NCBI GenBank assembly: GCA_964017155.1
Contig: OZ024861.1
Coordinates: 22,047,213 to 22,111,212, forward strand
Length of the DNA stretch: 64,000 nucleotides
Direction of reading: 5' to 3'
Origin: Oasisia sp. SBJ-2009
Lineage: Eukaryota; Annelida; Polychaeta; Sabellida; Siboglinidae
Shown in pieces: positions 1 to 12,670 of this stretch. Position numbers and translations under genes: made by a program. The stretch's first letter is position 1, and every line of letters starts with the position of its first letter. Under the pieces are notes generated by a model. That model ran no database searches, was not told the origin of the DNA, and saw only the letters and a program-made list of their open reading frames with translations.

Positions 1-80
1 TGGTCCGCCACCGACCCGTAAATGTCTCGCATGGCGGCGGCAGAGGAGTCGGAGTCGACGTCGCCTTGCCCGAACTCCAT
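1..80 (-). CDS. 5' end of an unrecognised gene, cut by window edge
   Basis: On the minus strand an ATG at 78-80 opens a frame without stops to the window edge (26 codons). It starts MEFGQGDVDSDSSAAAMRD and continues IYGSVAD. The composition (Ser/Asp/Ala-rich, high GC and CpG) looks coding, and the ATG lies next to a CpG-rich upstream block as expected for a first coding exon. The opposite strand also has a short frame from position 31 that stops after 22 codons, so orientation is not certain. No family is recognised. Confidence 0.4.
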   Translation of the reverse strand, partial: MEFGQGDVDSDSSAAAMRDIYGSVAD

Positions 81-660
81 TCAGACGAATTCCTAGTCGC
101 CAGCGCGCGGACGGTCGGCCACAAACACGACTGACGCCATCACACAAACGTACCAGCTACACTGGTCAGCGCTCCGCTGACGTATATCTCTAAAAATCCA
201 CGCTTCCCGCTAACATTCAGTTTGCCAGCCACATAAGTGTACGTATAGGAACGAAAGTCGGCGAACTCGGCTTTCGTAATAAGCTGAGACGAACCACTCT
301 CTCGCACTGGCTACAAACGACTACGATGACGTCGATGTTGTTACGCCGTGAGCTCATACATATGCAAATAGGCGACTACACCACCGCCGCCACGATCCAC
401 GTAGAGCAGTGCGTCCTATTTTGCCGATGTGCCACGCTACATATGGCAAATACACATCGATGTGCAGTCTACTAAGTCAGTCCGGGGAGAAAACCGGCGC
501 CCCAAAACACAAGATGCAGTACAAAACGTGAAAACGTCGCCGAAATATGCGGAATCCTTCCAGCGCACGCCCAGTGCGCTACTAGTGGCCGCTGCAAAAA
601 CTCGCCAAGGTGACCCAAATAAAATCAACATTGCCACGTGACGAGGCGCTGAGAGTCATT
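81..660 (-). promoter_or_regulatory. CpG-rich putative promoter / 5' UTR block
   Basis: This stretch is much richer in CpG than the following kilobases and lies upstream of the minus-strand ATG at 80. It would hold the 5' UTR and promoter of the left-edge gene. No TATA box is obvious at a useful distance. The open frames on both strands at 429-641 have no recognisable motif and are treated as chance frames in GC-rich DNA. Confidence 0.3.
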
Positions 661-2089
661 CGCTCGCTTTCCATTTGGCAGCAAAGATATTTATTATGCA
701 TTTTAGGGTGCTCGACCGGAAGTCAGTAGCGATGACAGAAGAATATGGGCTACTGCTAGCATATTTAAAGGCTTCGGTGATGCACAGAGAGCGCATTATG
801 CCGTATTTCTGCACTGCAGCCTAGATATAATGTCGCGTTTTTCATACTACCATAATTGTTGCTATACGCGCTCTGACTGTAGGCAAGAACCCGTAAACGA
901 TGTAGCATGCAAGTTTTCAATCACAAAGAAGTGTAGGGCCTATATTAATTTCATGTGTCATAATTAAATAGCTAACAAACTACCAGTAAGGTAAGTAGAC
1001 AAGGCCTACAGTACAGGCCTACCTAGTAGCTAGACTATAGAGCTACCAATTAAATAATATTCGCAAATTACATGTACAATATCGTTGAGAGGTCTAGGCG
1101 TCGGAATCCGCGGGGTTTGGGGAGTTTTAGGAGATTTATGTTACAAGCGGTCACGCTTTCAAAATGACGCGAATATGTCTACTATTTTGAGATAATAGTC
1201 CATTTATTTGACAACAGTGTGTTTTCCAGGTTCGTAATCCATAGCGGGGTTGATTTCGGTGGTGCGTTTTCTGCTCGAGGGTCACCAAAACCCGCAACCC
1301 CACTGCATGTCACTAACAAACCTCCAGCCCTATCTTCGCTTGAGGTTGACAAAACACTTTATTTAACTCTTCTCACAAACAAAACTCTTTCTGACCTGAG
1401 GAATGCATGCATTCGACGCATGTCATAATCGCATTTGTTGACTTGAGTATCACCAGGGAAGAATTTAACACTGCGTTGTACACATGGCTTGTCCGGCTAC
1501 GTGGGAAGAATGGACGCTAGATCTCCCGGATTTTCTGGGAATCTCCCGGATTCCCGGGACAGACGCGGCAAATCTCACCCATTTTCATTTCAGATTCAAA
1601 ACGCACTCCCCGCCCATCTTCCGAAATAGGACTACAATCCAACCGAAAAAAAATAGCCGCGATTTTCGTTTCAGATCCCAACAGCACCCCATCGTTTTCC
1701 AATATAACATGATATTACAGTAACTTATATTTATAGGTAAAATAAATTGGTTCTGGGTTCAATTGAATTAAAACTACCATATAATTCTACAGGAAGCAAA
1801 GGCAGACATGTTTTCAACTTGATCGCAGCCAGTTGTTAAGAAAGGTATATGTTATGCTTCCAATTAAATTACATTTTATGCTTCCAATAAAATTCCTCAA
1901 AATAGAGTGGCATGTGGGTTCTTCTGATAATATATATATATACATCTTCTACGCCTTTTCCCACTAGGTGGGGTCAGCGGTCCGAATTCTTGATTTCCAT
2001 AATGTTCTGTCCTGGGCATCCTCCGGGGTTATCGTAGAACTTTCCTACATGTCTCTTCGGACGCAATCCATCCATCTCCCTCTTGTATA

Positions 2090-2090
<1 letters not shown>
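661..2090. other. non-coding stretch, no gene seen
   Basis: AT-rich DNA without a supported gene. A local duplication of TCTCCCGGAT occurs near 1520-1555 next to a CCCGGG palindrome. Short open frames around 1219-1723 have no domain, start context or splice sites worth reporting. Confidence 0.5.
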
Positions 2091-2147
<57 letters not shown>

Positions 2148-2179
2148 GCGTGTGCGTGTGCGTGTGCGTGTGCGTGTGC

Positions 2180-2272
<93 letters not shown>
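2091..2272. repeat. compound microsatellite (GT)n-(GCGTGT)n-(TA)n
   Basis: A GT run turns into a GCGTGT hexamer run and then into about 45 TA dinucleotides. The open frames in all phases here are repeat artefacts. Confidence 0.97.
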
Positions 2273-2273
<1 letters not shown>

Positions 2274-4574
2274 GGGGTCTTTATTGTAAGTAAATTCATT
2301 GACTTGTTTTCGAAAGAACTTTGCAGCTAAACAATCTGGTATCCATTATGTTAACAATAATAGTTGTCTATAATATCAACTTTTATTTACAATTCGGTCT
2401 AAACCAATATGTGAACAATTTATGTTTCGGGTTTTTGTTTTACCATATGAAATGCTATTTGGTAGATATCACGACACGACACGATCACCGTCTGATGCTT
2501 CGTGTTCATTTAAATCTCTCTCGCATGATCCATTGGATAGTTACGAAATCCCTATCCGTGTCACTTACTTCGGGGCTAAGCTGCAGCCACATATATGAAC
2601 CAAGCAACAAAAGCTTGACAAAATTGCATTCCTATCTGTGAATATCAAATGTGATGTTCATGATATTTATTTAAGTCACGTGAACATTTCTGCATCCGAT
2701 TAATTCAGATTTGTTTTAACGGAACACTCCATCGGTCGTTGGTCAAACTTCCGAAGGAAGAAAAAAACTCGCGAAAATCTTATTTCAAGCATCTGTCTGA
2801 AATCACACAAAACGGCCATGCTGCTGTATTGATTTCGCTTGTGTCGGCGGATCTGTAGCACCTACACGTCGCAATACTCGCGGCCGGCCGTTCCATTTCC
2901 AGGGTCCGGCGTTTTAATGCCGTTTTATCGACGGCGTCCCGTCGTGTCGGCTATTTTAGCATCTGACAGTCGCCACTAGCCGGATGCCAATTGCCATTAG
3001 GTTTCTGCCAGTAGGGGACTGACGATAACTCGGTGTACAGACCCTGTCAGCCTGCCCATTGTCTCCGATTGCGTGCCATTTTGATATCGCGATTTACGTA
3101 ATAAATGCCCGCGCTCAAATAGAACGAGGTGATGCAGTGCGTAGTTCCGCGCATGCGTGGTGATGCTTTTGAAGCAGAAATGCAAGCTTGGAGACACTAA
3201 ATGTCACCGCCACCTTGTGTTCGGTGCTTGACGTGCCGAGAATCGTAACGCTTGCCGAGTTCAAAAGTGATTATTTTTGTTATGACCTTATGTTAATGTC
3301 GTTGCCTCTAAGACGATGAAGATAAAGGTTCTAAGACGATGGAGATAAATGCTGAAGTGGAAAAAAGCGCGAGAAGATAACTTCTGATAGATAGCAGATG
3401 CGAACGGCCAAGCACCGAAGTGTTGATGCCGATCACCATCTATTAAGTATAGCGCGGGTTGAAGCTGAAGAAGAAAGGTGTAGAGAGGATCATCATAAAG
3501 TCGATTTCTAGGACAATGGGATAACGTGGAATAGCGATGTTACGACTCACGACACCCATTGGCCACATATACAGGAGACACATTATCACCACATTGTCAC
3601 GGGAAAGAAATATGCCAACAGAAGGAGTAGGCCTTACCTGAAACTCTCAACAAAATGCAAGCAATGACGGAAAAGAAAACTGCATGATAAATGAGTGCAC
3701 AACACAACTAGCGGCTAACTGGCACGTACATATAGGCATATCAAAGACAAGAAGACAACATACCTACCAATGACCAACATCAGTTGAAAGAAAAATGAAT
3801 TAAAGGAAGAATTCCTTAACCACCCGATACAGATAACCCATGACATTACATGGTGTCCGCCAGCAGAAGAAATCCTACGAGGTCAAATATGAAAAAGCAA
3901 ACACGAAAAAGACCACGACCCCCATTTATCTCCTAAAGAGAGGGACATCTCGGAAGAAAATAACACTCAGAGCCGTTGCTGGACAAAACAATGAATTCGT
4001 ATCAAAACAAGCAAGACAAAGATCGCCAAACCTTACACAAACAGCAATAACAACCCAAACTTATTAGACACGGTGTAAGGAATAGACTGCTTCATGTGCA
4101 GGGACAATACTTTAAACAATATAGAAGAAACAGAAGAATATATATGTAGTAACAAAGATGCAGACTGCCAGAGTAGCTTTATTTACCTAGGGTAGAGGAA
4201 TATCAAGAGATAAAGAGGATCAAGTTAAGCACAATGCTGGGCATACATAATTTATATATTAAGGAAATTGGAGTGGTCATGGATAAGGACCAAGAACACT
4301 ATAATTAGGAATAACACAATTTGAAGACTCAGATATATCTGAAGACGACACTTTTAAACAGAAGTAAGAAACATTATCCACAAACTACAAATTTGAACAC
4401 CAGCCAATCTTCTTTGCAATTGGCGAAACTGTTTGCGAAAGCAGCAGCTAGTGCCTGTTGCATGTTTTTTACCCTCTTCAATAAACACGCAACGTCAACA
4501 AGGCAACCGTAGCTGTCAAGAACGTGTTTAATCATTTAGGCCTATATTTTTTAGATCTTTAATGTAATGATTGT
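2273..4574. other. non-coding stretch, no gene seen
   Basis: No supported gene. The part 2870-3230 is more GC- and CpG-rich. The part 3500-4330 is purine-rich on the plus strand and resembles a long-decayed coding repeat, with many in-frame stops, but no motif can be named. Confidence 0.4.
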
Positions 4575-4578
4575 TTAA

Positions 4579-5102
4579 AGGTATACTCCGTCTCCAATCA
4601 GTGAAAGATTCACACCATTTACTTACATCTGTATACTATATTGGTTGTGCATAGTAATTGTGCACAAAGATCGTTAATAAACAATTAAATATTGTATAAT
4701 TGTATCAGAAACACTCCTTGTTGGATTCAGGGCCCAGCAATCTTATGCGCCAGTGACGTAAACCCCTTATGTCACTGGCGCATGCACGTTCGAACATCCT
4801 ACGTCTGTCCAATGTATCCAGTACTTATTAGTACTTAATTATTAGCGAAGATTCCGCCAATCCTTGCATTTTTTTTGTATTGTATTCAACAATGCGCCAA
4901 TGACGTAAACAATTTGGCTTACGTCACTGGCGCACAAGTCTCAAGACAGCAGCGCCCTGAATCTAAGATGGCATGTTTTTGATACCATTAAACTACAACT
5001 AATTGTTTATTAACGATATTTGTGCACAGTTACTAGGCACAACCAATATAGTATACATATGTACGTTAATACTGTGAACCTATCACTGACTGGAGTATCC
5101 CT
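4579..5102. mobile_element. palindromic MITE with TTAA target duplication
   Basis: Two arms of about 170 bp are inverted copies: the left arm reads inward from AGGTATACTCC at 4579, the right arm is the reverse complement ending GGAGTATCCCT at 5102. Both ends are flanked by TTAA (4575-4578 and 5103-5106), the expected target duplication of piggyBac-like elements, although the tips lack the usual CCC start. No transposase is encoded, so it is non-autonomous. The centre holds two further hairpins built from TGCGCCAGTGACGTAA and its complement (4746-4782 and 4893-4934). Superfamily assignment is tentative. Confidence 0.8.
4746..4934. repeat. two internal hairpins with CRE-like half sites
   Basis: TGCGCCAGTGACGTAA at 4746-4761 pairs with TTATGTCACTGGCGCA at 4767-4782. 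TGCGCCAATGACGTAA at 4893-4908 pairs with TTACGTCACTGGCGCA at 4919-4934. Each arm contains TGACG or its complement, the core of ATF/CREB-type sites, so the MITE carries four such half sites. Regulatory activity is not shown by the sequence. Confidence 0.6.
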
Positions 5103-5106
5103 TTAA

Positions 5107-7900
5107 CACACACCCACGTACAGCGTTACACGAACTTCTGCATGCTAATTGGCACATAGGCCCGCATGCAAACGCGCACGCATACGCACGCACATACCCT
5201 TGCAAACTCAGTTACGTACGCACTACGCAGTCTTGCATACATACACGCACGCTCGCACGCGCGCACATACACACATGATAATACGAAACATAAAACTTTA
5301 TACTTGGGAATGCGTGGCTGATCTTGGACTTGTGTTTTGCCATGTAGGTGTACAGTCTAGGTGACTGAATAATAATTTTGTTTAAATTCAATCTTTATTT
5401 CCAATTGAACATTACATAAAATAGATACGTAGAATTTCGGCACTCAGTTCACAAACGAGCTCCTTTTCCGACTTTTGTAGTTAGACTACCACAATTTATC
5501 ATGACGTCAGAGAACATTGATGTGTGACAATTAAACAAGCAAACCTACGGCGTGTATCACACTTCAGTGTGATAGCTAATTTGGAAGAACTGTCCTAATG
5601 TGAGAAATACTCATTGAATTACAAGCATTGGTTTATGCCTCGGACGTATAGTATTCAATTGAATGATTGTGCTTTTTGTTGTTTTACACAACTATACTAA
5701 TACATAAAACACCTTACCTTTATTTAACGCAGCAGAAACATTCAACATTAACTATACCAAAGTGTCCCATGCAAAAGCGGTCCATGTTCACACATCACAC
5801 CGTAGCGTACCTAACTGTGGTTTGTGGTCAAACACTTTTTTATCCAGTTCAACGGCAGCGCTGCGAATAACGGAAGTGCACACAAAAAACGAAGTCGTAA
5901 CGGAATGATGTTGAAAGCTATGAACGATAGAACGGAAGGAATAGTAATGCTGGGACTTGCTGTGTCGGTCGAGTTTCAAGGTTAACAAGGAATTGCACTT
6001 AGTTCCTTGCTGTTCGTCATGGCGATGAAGTTTATCACCAGGAATATTAGTACGAAAGGTTCTCTTGGGAAGATAATGAAATGTGTTCGCGAAACATGTG
6101 GAGTGTTGTGGTACTAAATGACAAAAGAAGCGTGCATATGTTGGGGACGAGAGACAGAACAACCGAGGTTGACTATCCAGTTGATGGGGGCACAGAGAAA
6201 GTAACTTCGTGTACTTTGGCAATGTGCTCAATTATCACAATTATCACAGACGTAGCCTACTGTCGGGGAAGATGTGTTATAGTTTGTGTGAGAAGGTTGG
6301 GACATGTGACCAACTGTTTACGTTTTAATCGGTAAACCAAACGTAATACAGATCATAGAAAAATGTCACTACTACACATACCCATATGTATAGGCGCGCT
6401 CCGAAAACAATCGCAGTTGGCTGTTTCCGCGAGCATTTCGCTGAACGATGTCGGGAATATATCCGTGTTGATTTTGCTTGTTCTTTTTAAAGTTAGCATT
6501 TGACAGAAATACGATATAGGTTGGTGAGATGGCGAACACATCAGAATTTGTTTAAAAGATTAGCACGGGTATCCAGTAATTAGGGTTGCTCAAAGCACTG
6601 TTTACACACTTACCCACCACCACTAAATGTTTGTTTAAAATGTTCCATTTAAAATAATGTATTTCTCAAAAGAGGTCGGGGGTACCGCTGCCAACCGGTT
6701 GGTGAGGCTCAATGGGGCGTTAGCGTTATTTCCGAATAGTAGGACAATAGGACCTATATGTTGATAATAAACCAATCTAAGTATAGCGTTGACGTTCTAT
6801 CGTAATTAACATTAGACAGTAACTAGGATTCGTAGTGACTCGTGGGCAACAAATGGTTCATATTTGGCTACATGCTCAGAGACACTAATGAAAAAGGTGG
6901 CATGTAGAGAAATCGTGGAAAACGGTGGCGCGGAACACCGAAGACAGGATATAGCGACAACTCGACGACGTGGATGGAACATAATGAATGTTATCGTACG
7001 TGACACGTTAAACAGACGTCGACGTTGATGATTGAAATTAGTGCGCGGGAGGCCGATCATCTCTCGCGGCGGGACCGGAACAAGAAGAAGAGACAGTCAC
7101 AGTCAGCAAGTGCGATCGTCGCTGGATCGTCTCTCGAGTTAGTCCTAAGTAACGGTAACACTATATTTTAATGAACGCCCCCGACTTTTGTCCTGCTTGA
7201 TCTCCGGCCGCTCGTTCGCTCGCCGTCGTCCGATGACGTCGGAGGCGACGCAATCAGTACAAGGTCGACTGACCTCGCGTCACCGGGTCATGCTATATAT
7301 AACTGATTAGCTAAGCTCTACGCACGCGGCCACAACCGACGGTCAGTCGGCCAGCGGTCACTGATGTTGAGCGAAAGCAGCAGAATGGCTCAGCGCATGC
7401 GTCGTTTGATTGCTTGAGGGTATAATAATAAGCTACATTTTCTAAAGCAATAGTTAGAAAAAAATTATAAGGTAGAATACATTCACGCTCGAGATAGGGC
7501 CTAATCTTCACTCACTATATGTGATAATTCGCAGTCATCTCATGGTTGGTTTTGTTAATCCGGTCGGACCATTTCTTTTGTGTCACCGACGGCATGTAGA
7601 CAAGGACGCGCTGTTTTACGAATAGATCATTATAATGTGTATTGATTTTTTGCCAACATTGATAGATGGCTTAATTTACATTTGTGAGTATGGAAGGATC
7701 TTCCAAAATGTCTTACCTGCTGTTGATTGCCAATGGTCAAAATAAACCGTTTAGCATCAATAAAAAATGGATTTAAAATGGTGCAGTTCATGAAGGCGAT
7801 GTTACTATAAAATGATCTAATGAATAATATATATATTTTTTAATTACTTGATCCATATTTCTTTCTGACGGTTTGAGTAGGTTCACTTTACGCATGCACG
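5107..7900. other. non-coding stretch, no gene seen
   Basis: No supported gene. Low-complexity ACGCAC-rich DNA lies at 5160-5275. The block 6800-7310 is GC-rich with many CpG and contains a TATATATAA near 7293, which could be a promoter, but no coding start is found on either side. The 147-codon minus-strand frame at 5788-6231 has no recognisable domain. Confidence 0.4.
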
Positions 7901-7902
7901 TA

Positions 7903-7946
<44 letters not shown>

Positions 7947-7962
7947 CACACACACACGCACG
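7901..7962. repeat. compound microsatellite (CGCA)n-(CA)n
   Basis: A CGCA tetranucleotide run passes into a CA run. Confidence 0.95.
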
Positions 7963-8702
7963 GGTACGCCCGATAATACAGGCTACCTTGAGAATGTTTC
8001 AAATGTTGTCAACGCCTGAACCAATCGCGGACCTTTTAAATCGAAAAATGCCAGACTGAGCCATGTCTCAAACCTACTAAACACGCATAGATTGAAATTT
8101 ACCGAAAATGTCTTCAGTTCAGTTTAGAAATAGGGACAAATGAACTCAATGTAATAACACAGTTGTATGTTGTTACAAGTGTAGATTTGTTGAGGTTCTT
8201 GGAACAACAATTCTCTTTATGTAATCTGCCTGTGTTTTACTGCAATGTAGGACTTCGTGACGTGCTAGCCGAAGCTCTTTGAAGTTATCGCCAGAGAAGC
8301 TGAGGAATCCACGGTTCACCGGTTATGACAAACAAGGTTTATTGGTCACCTTCGCGAACGAGTCTTGCGTGACGCAGAAAACAATGCGCCGGTGTAAATA
8401 TAATTCATAAGTTGACAAAGCGTGAATGGACTTTAATTTGGGTTTCTCGCTGGGTATTCCGGTGCTCGTCTGAGGAACAATGGCGGCGCATTGAGTGATA
8501 CCATAAAGGCGCCCGCCCTTGTGCCGTGCGTGTGATTAGTGCCACTCGAAGCACTAGCGGGACCGGCCCGTTGAATGGACATAACGGGCTGACCCGGTCA
8601 CTCAGGTCAGGCATAGACAGAAGCGCCGTTACGTAAGCCGCCGGCCAGTCGGCTGGCCGTCAGACGCCGGCTGACCCCACGGCAAAGTTCAGCGCGAGCC
8701 GC
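7963..8702. other. non-coding, CpG-rich at the right end
   Basis: No gene is supported. The segment 8510-8700 is markedly GC-rich with repeated GCCGGC/GGCTGGCC palindromes, similar to an unmethylated CpG island or an eroded repeat. Confidence 0.35.
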
Positions 8703-8731
8703 GGAGAGAGCGAGCGAGCGAGCGAGCGAGC

Positions 8732-8775
<44 letters not shown>

Positions 8776-8882
8776 GTAGAGAGCGGGAGAGAGAGAAAAA
8801 GGGAGAGAGAGATAGAAAGCTGGAGAGAGAGAGAGAGAGAGAGAGGAGATAGAGAGCTGGAGAGAGAGAGAAAGAGGGAGAT

Positions 8883-8916
<34 letters not shown>
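8703..8916. repeat. (GA)n / (GAGC)n purine tract
   Basis: About 210 bp of almost pure purines on the plus strand (GAGC then GA with short interruptions). Such mirror-symmetric tracts can form triplex DNA. Confidence 0.95.
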
Positions 8917-9016
8917 CAGCACGCTGGTCAGGGGAAGGCCGGAGTAGGATGCAGGGGTCCTGGATTCACAGTGACAAAAGGTGTTTCACATGGAAAATAT
9001 CTGGGGTTTCATATTT

Positions 9017-9066
9017 CACACTGCAAAATACAATTTCTTGTTTAAATTGTGATATTTTGCAGTGTG
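9017..9066. repeat. compact perfect-stem hairpin
   Basis: CACACTGCAAAATA at 9017-9030 pairs with its reverse complement at 9053-9066. CAATTT (9031-9036) pairs with AAATTG (9044-9049), leaving a 3-nt bulge and a 7-nt loop. The stem is short for a typical animal pre-miRNA, so a MITE remnant is as likely. Confidence 0.5.
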
Positions 9067-11277
9067 GCGGTATAGATATATTTTGGAGCTGAAATCGGCG
9101 AAGACATCGAATTTTTAGTCACCTGTCATAATGTTCACGAAGAAAGTGATACTTCTATCACGGTTCAAAAGAAAAACAGTTTTAAACACGCTTCACGCTG
9201 TTGCACTTGATCACGAATTTCACGGATAAAAAGAGTTTTCACGTTAATAATGATAATATTAGCAAAATCTCGGATCACGAAATACCCTCTGCATACTCTC
9301 ATTACAGGTCTGATCACATCGGATGCACTAATATTAACAGAAGTGTAAATCAACACCTAGAAATAAAGCTCTGGTGGAATTGCATTCATTTAACGGAAAT
9401 ATGTGTATCTTTGTTAATACTGGTAGGAATTACATCCGATTATGTGGTATTTAATCGGGTTAATTGCATGCAATACAACTCATTTGCATGACATACGATA
9501 TTACGTAGACCACAGATGTTAACGTTGCAATTCCTTGAAACGAGGATGACGTCCGCCGTGGTTCGTCCTGCGCCCAGAGGCTACTCAGAATCCGATTATC
9601 AGTTTGCAATTCTCATTGCAGTGTGAGCAGCAAATTGTTGTCCGCATCGGAATGATGCACCAACGTCGTCTTGGATACACGCATCTTCATACGACCTCTT
9701 TTTGTTCACAACGGACGCATGAAATATATGTAGCAGGTGGAACGAACATTTGGTGTAATTTAGATTTAACGAGTTCTGAATAAACACCAGGGTCTAATAG
9801 GCTATTATACAGTAATACACACCAATAACAGCCTATCATAATAGACAACTGTATAAAGTCAATAACCGTAGCATGGGATGTGCCCAGATTGATTCCAAAA
9901 GCATCATGTATCAGATGGCATGTGGACTATAGGAAGCCTTTTTGGCGTTAACATACATAGTACAACAATTTCCCATCTTCTGTATTAAGTTGAAAATTTA
10001 CGAACATTAATATTAACTGGGGGTTGTAGAATGAGATGCCAGCTCAGTGAGTCAACGACAGTTTTTCAAAATTTATTTCCCTGCATAGGACTTTATACTT
10101 CCCCTGCCATAGACGACAACAGATAATGAAAGAGGATGTCTTCCGGTAATGGAACCAACAAAGTACCTTTAAAAATACGGTCGACATACATACCAAGCTG
10201 TCCGTCTACTAGTCCCCTATCTACTGTTTTGTGTGTGTATTTATTATCAGAAGTTAGGAGTGTCCAGGAACTAGAATGCTATCTTGCCGCCATCTCAAAT
10301 CATGTGGTAGATATAGTCATCGCGAACCTGCGACGCTGAGTGTTGAACAGAACGACAGTTGACACTGAGAGCACACAGTGCCACACACCGTGGATTTGTT
10401 AAAACACGTCGCATGGGTGTCACAGGGGTGTACAAGTCAATCATAATTTGCTAAATGATCCACAAGGAACATGGACATAAACCGATATTTTAGGCACAAA
10501 ATGATAAAAACGCCTAGACGCCTTTTTTAATTTGTTGCGACATCAGGACAGACAGCGGAGAAAAGGACTGTAGCTGTTATTTTATATTTTTAGATAATGA
10601 TTAGGTAGATGCTCGGTTAAACTTGAAGGGGCAATTGGGGTGAGGAAAATGGTTGTAGTACCAAAACCAAAGGAATGTGCGTATTCAGGATGTTTAGGTG
10701 GACGGGCAAAATGTTTAGCCATATGCAAATAAGGGTGAGGGAGAATCGCGAGCACGCAAATGCCGCCTTGTTGCCCCCATCATCTAGGACTGCCGCCTAT
10801 CGTTGACCCAAATACACTGATGGAAACACTATCAATAATACAAGATCCAACGTATTATATCATTTCATATACAGTTCGTATTTTAAAGGTATTGCTATAA
10901 GTAGAAGCGAAGTGTACAGTTTATTGATAATTAAACATAATTCAAATTTCAGTACAATTTACCCAAAAAGGCAAATCGTCAGGACACGCCTAACTACGAT
11001 GATAGGTATATGCACAATATAGCAATTTTAATAGACAACGCGGGTACGGTTTACATAAATTCAACATTATAATTATTATACAGATATCAAATTATAACGT
11101 ATTGGGAAATGAAATTAAGATCTGCGTAGGTCCCATCCTTTCGAGTCTTTATCGCAAATGGTTGCCTAGAAAACTACTAATCCTTTGCGATATGTTTCGT
11201 ATAAATGGATAGTCAATCGAATACCTAAATAATAGGCTAATAACATTATATTTATTTATGGTGTTGTCCGACTCTGG
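9067..11277. other. non-coding stretch, no gene seen
   Basis: AT-rich DNA with only short open frames that lack motifs or splice context. Confidence 0.45.
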
Positions 11278-11279
11278 TA

Positions 11280-12668
11280 GGGTAACCTGGGGCAAGACGG
11301 CCCCTGAAGGTAAGACGGCCCCCCGTCTTATCTGAAAAACGAGTGAACCCAAACTAACATTGAATAGTGTAGCATGATGCTGCTACCTAGCAAATATTCT
11401 TAGCGACCGCAAGGCCAAACGCTACCAAAAATAAGTTCACAAACTGTTTTTAAAGTTTTGCATACCCTGTGATCTAATAATCACTCTTCGGTCAAATTGA
11501 TGCTAACATGTCCACCGTGTGATATTAAGCCAGTGACTGGTATCAATGCCCTTACAACTATATACGTTTTCAATAACTTTCATCGAAAATGGAAGCGATA
11601 TTATAGGATTATGTGTGAAGGTGAAAAAGTTGGCACTGGTTTGTATGGGGCAAGACGGCCCCGTATGAACGGGGCAAGACGGCACCGGGGCCGTCTTGCC
11701 CCGCCATGCAGTACGAATATGGTATGCAAACGCAATAAAGCTGTGATGTATTTATAGCATACACAATAGTTTAAATAAAACGTGAAAGAAAGTCGACGAA
11801 AGCAGCGATGAAGAGGAATGGCCTTGTTTGGTGTCCGGAGAACCATTCAGTTGCAGTCGGCCACGAGAATCTGGGTTCAATGCTAAGAATGCAATAATTG
11901 GGCTCATAGTGAGTGCCCACCAGGGCTCCCGTATTTCATGTGTCCCAACCGCGAATCAGAGTGTGATTAGACAGTAGAGTATGTGCAAGCCATTCGTTAA
12001 TACAGTTAATGTTTATGCATTTAAGGCTTGTGATGATGCAAATTCCAACGCTAGCTAATGAGTGTTTTCAGTGACGAGTGTAATGATAATGCAGAATATT
12101 GCTTCTAATGACAACTGTAATTTTTTTACATTGTAATTAACGATGAGTGGTTTCGATTGATGATTAGGCTATTGTATCTGCCGCGAAGTATCTGCATGCA
12201 ATTACTTTAGTGTAATATGTTCAACACTATAATGATTTTAATGCCTGTGATGATGCAGATGCCAAAGTTGATCGTAATGTCGAGTAATGCGAAGTAGTGA
12301 TTATTTCTGTTCACGATGAGTGATAATAATAGTAGTAGTAGTTAATGACGGTTTAAATAAATAATGGATAAAACACATTGTTTTTATATAATTACAACGG
12401 TTACACCTAATATTAGAGTAAATAGGCGAGGGGCCGTTTTACCCCAGGCGAGGGGCCGTTTTGCCCCAGGCATGGGGCAAGACGGTTATATTGGCACATT
12501 TTAAACTTGCTATAACTTACGTTTTGGTTATTCAATCGTTCAGAGACTTATGTCATACACAAAGTATATATACCTCAATACTATTAATGCACAATTGTGC
12601 ATCGACAAGTTATGGATACAAAAATACACAACTTTTCACTTAGGGGGCCGCGCTGCCCCAGGTTACCC
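11280..12668. mobile_element. non-autonomous DNA element with TA duplication and repeated internal motif
   Basis: The left end GGGTAACCTGGGGCA (11280-11294) is matched by the inverted right end TGCCCCAGGTTACCC (12654-12668). TA flanks both ends (11278-11279, 12669-12670), the target duplication of Tc1/mariner-type elements. No transposase frame is present. The motif GGGGCAAGACGGCCCC or a near copy recurs at least nine times in both orientations, clustered near both ends and inside (11288, 11311-11330, 11647, 11671, 11687, 12430, 12452, 12474, 12644). TAAGACGGCCCCCCGTCTTA at 11311-11330 is a perfect palindrome. Subterminal repeats of this kind are usually transposase binding sites; that role is inferred. 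Confidence 0.75.
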
Positions 12669-12670
12669 TA

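Noticed and set aside
2045..2330. Several 67-84 codon frames (CVCV, IYIY, HAHA repeats)
   Set aside because: Translations of the GT/TA microsatellite.
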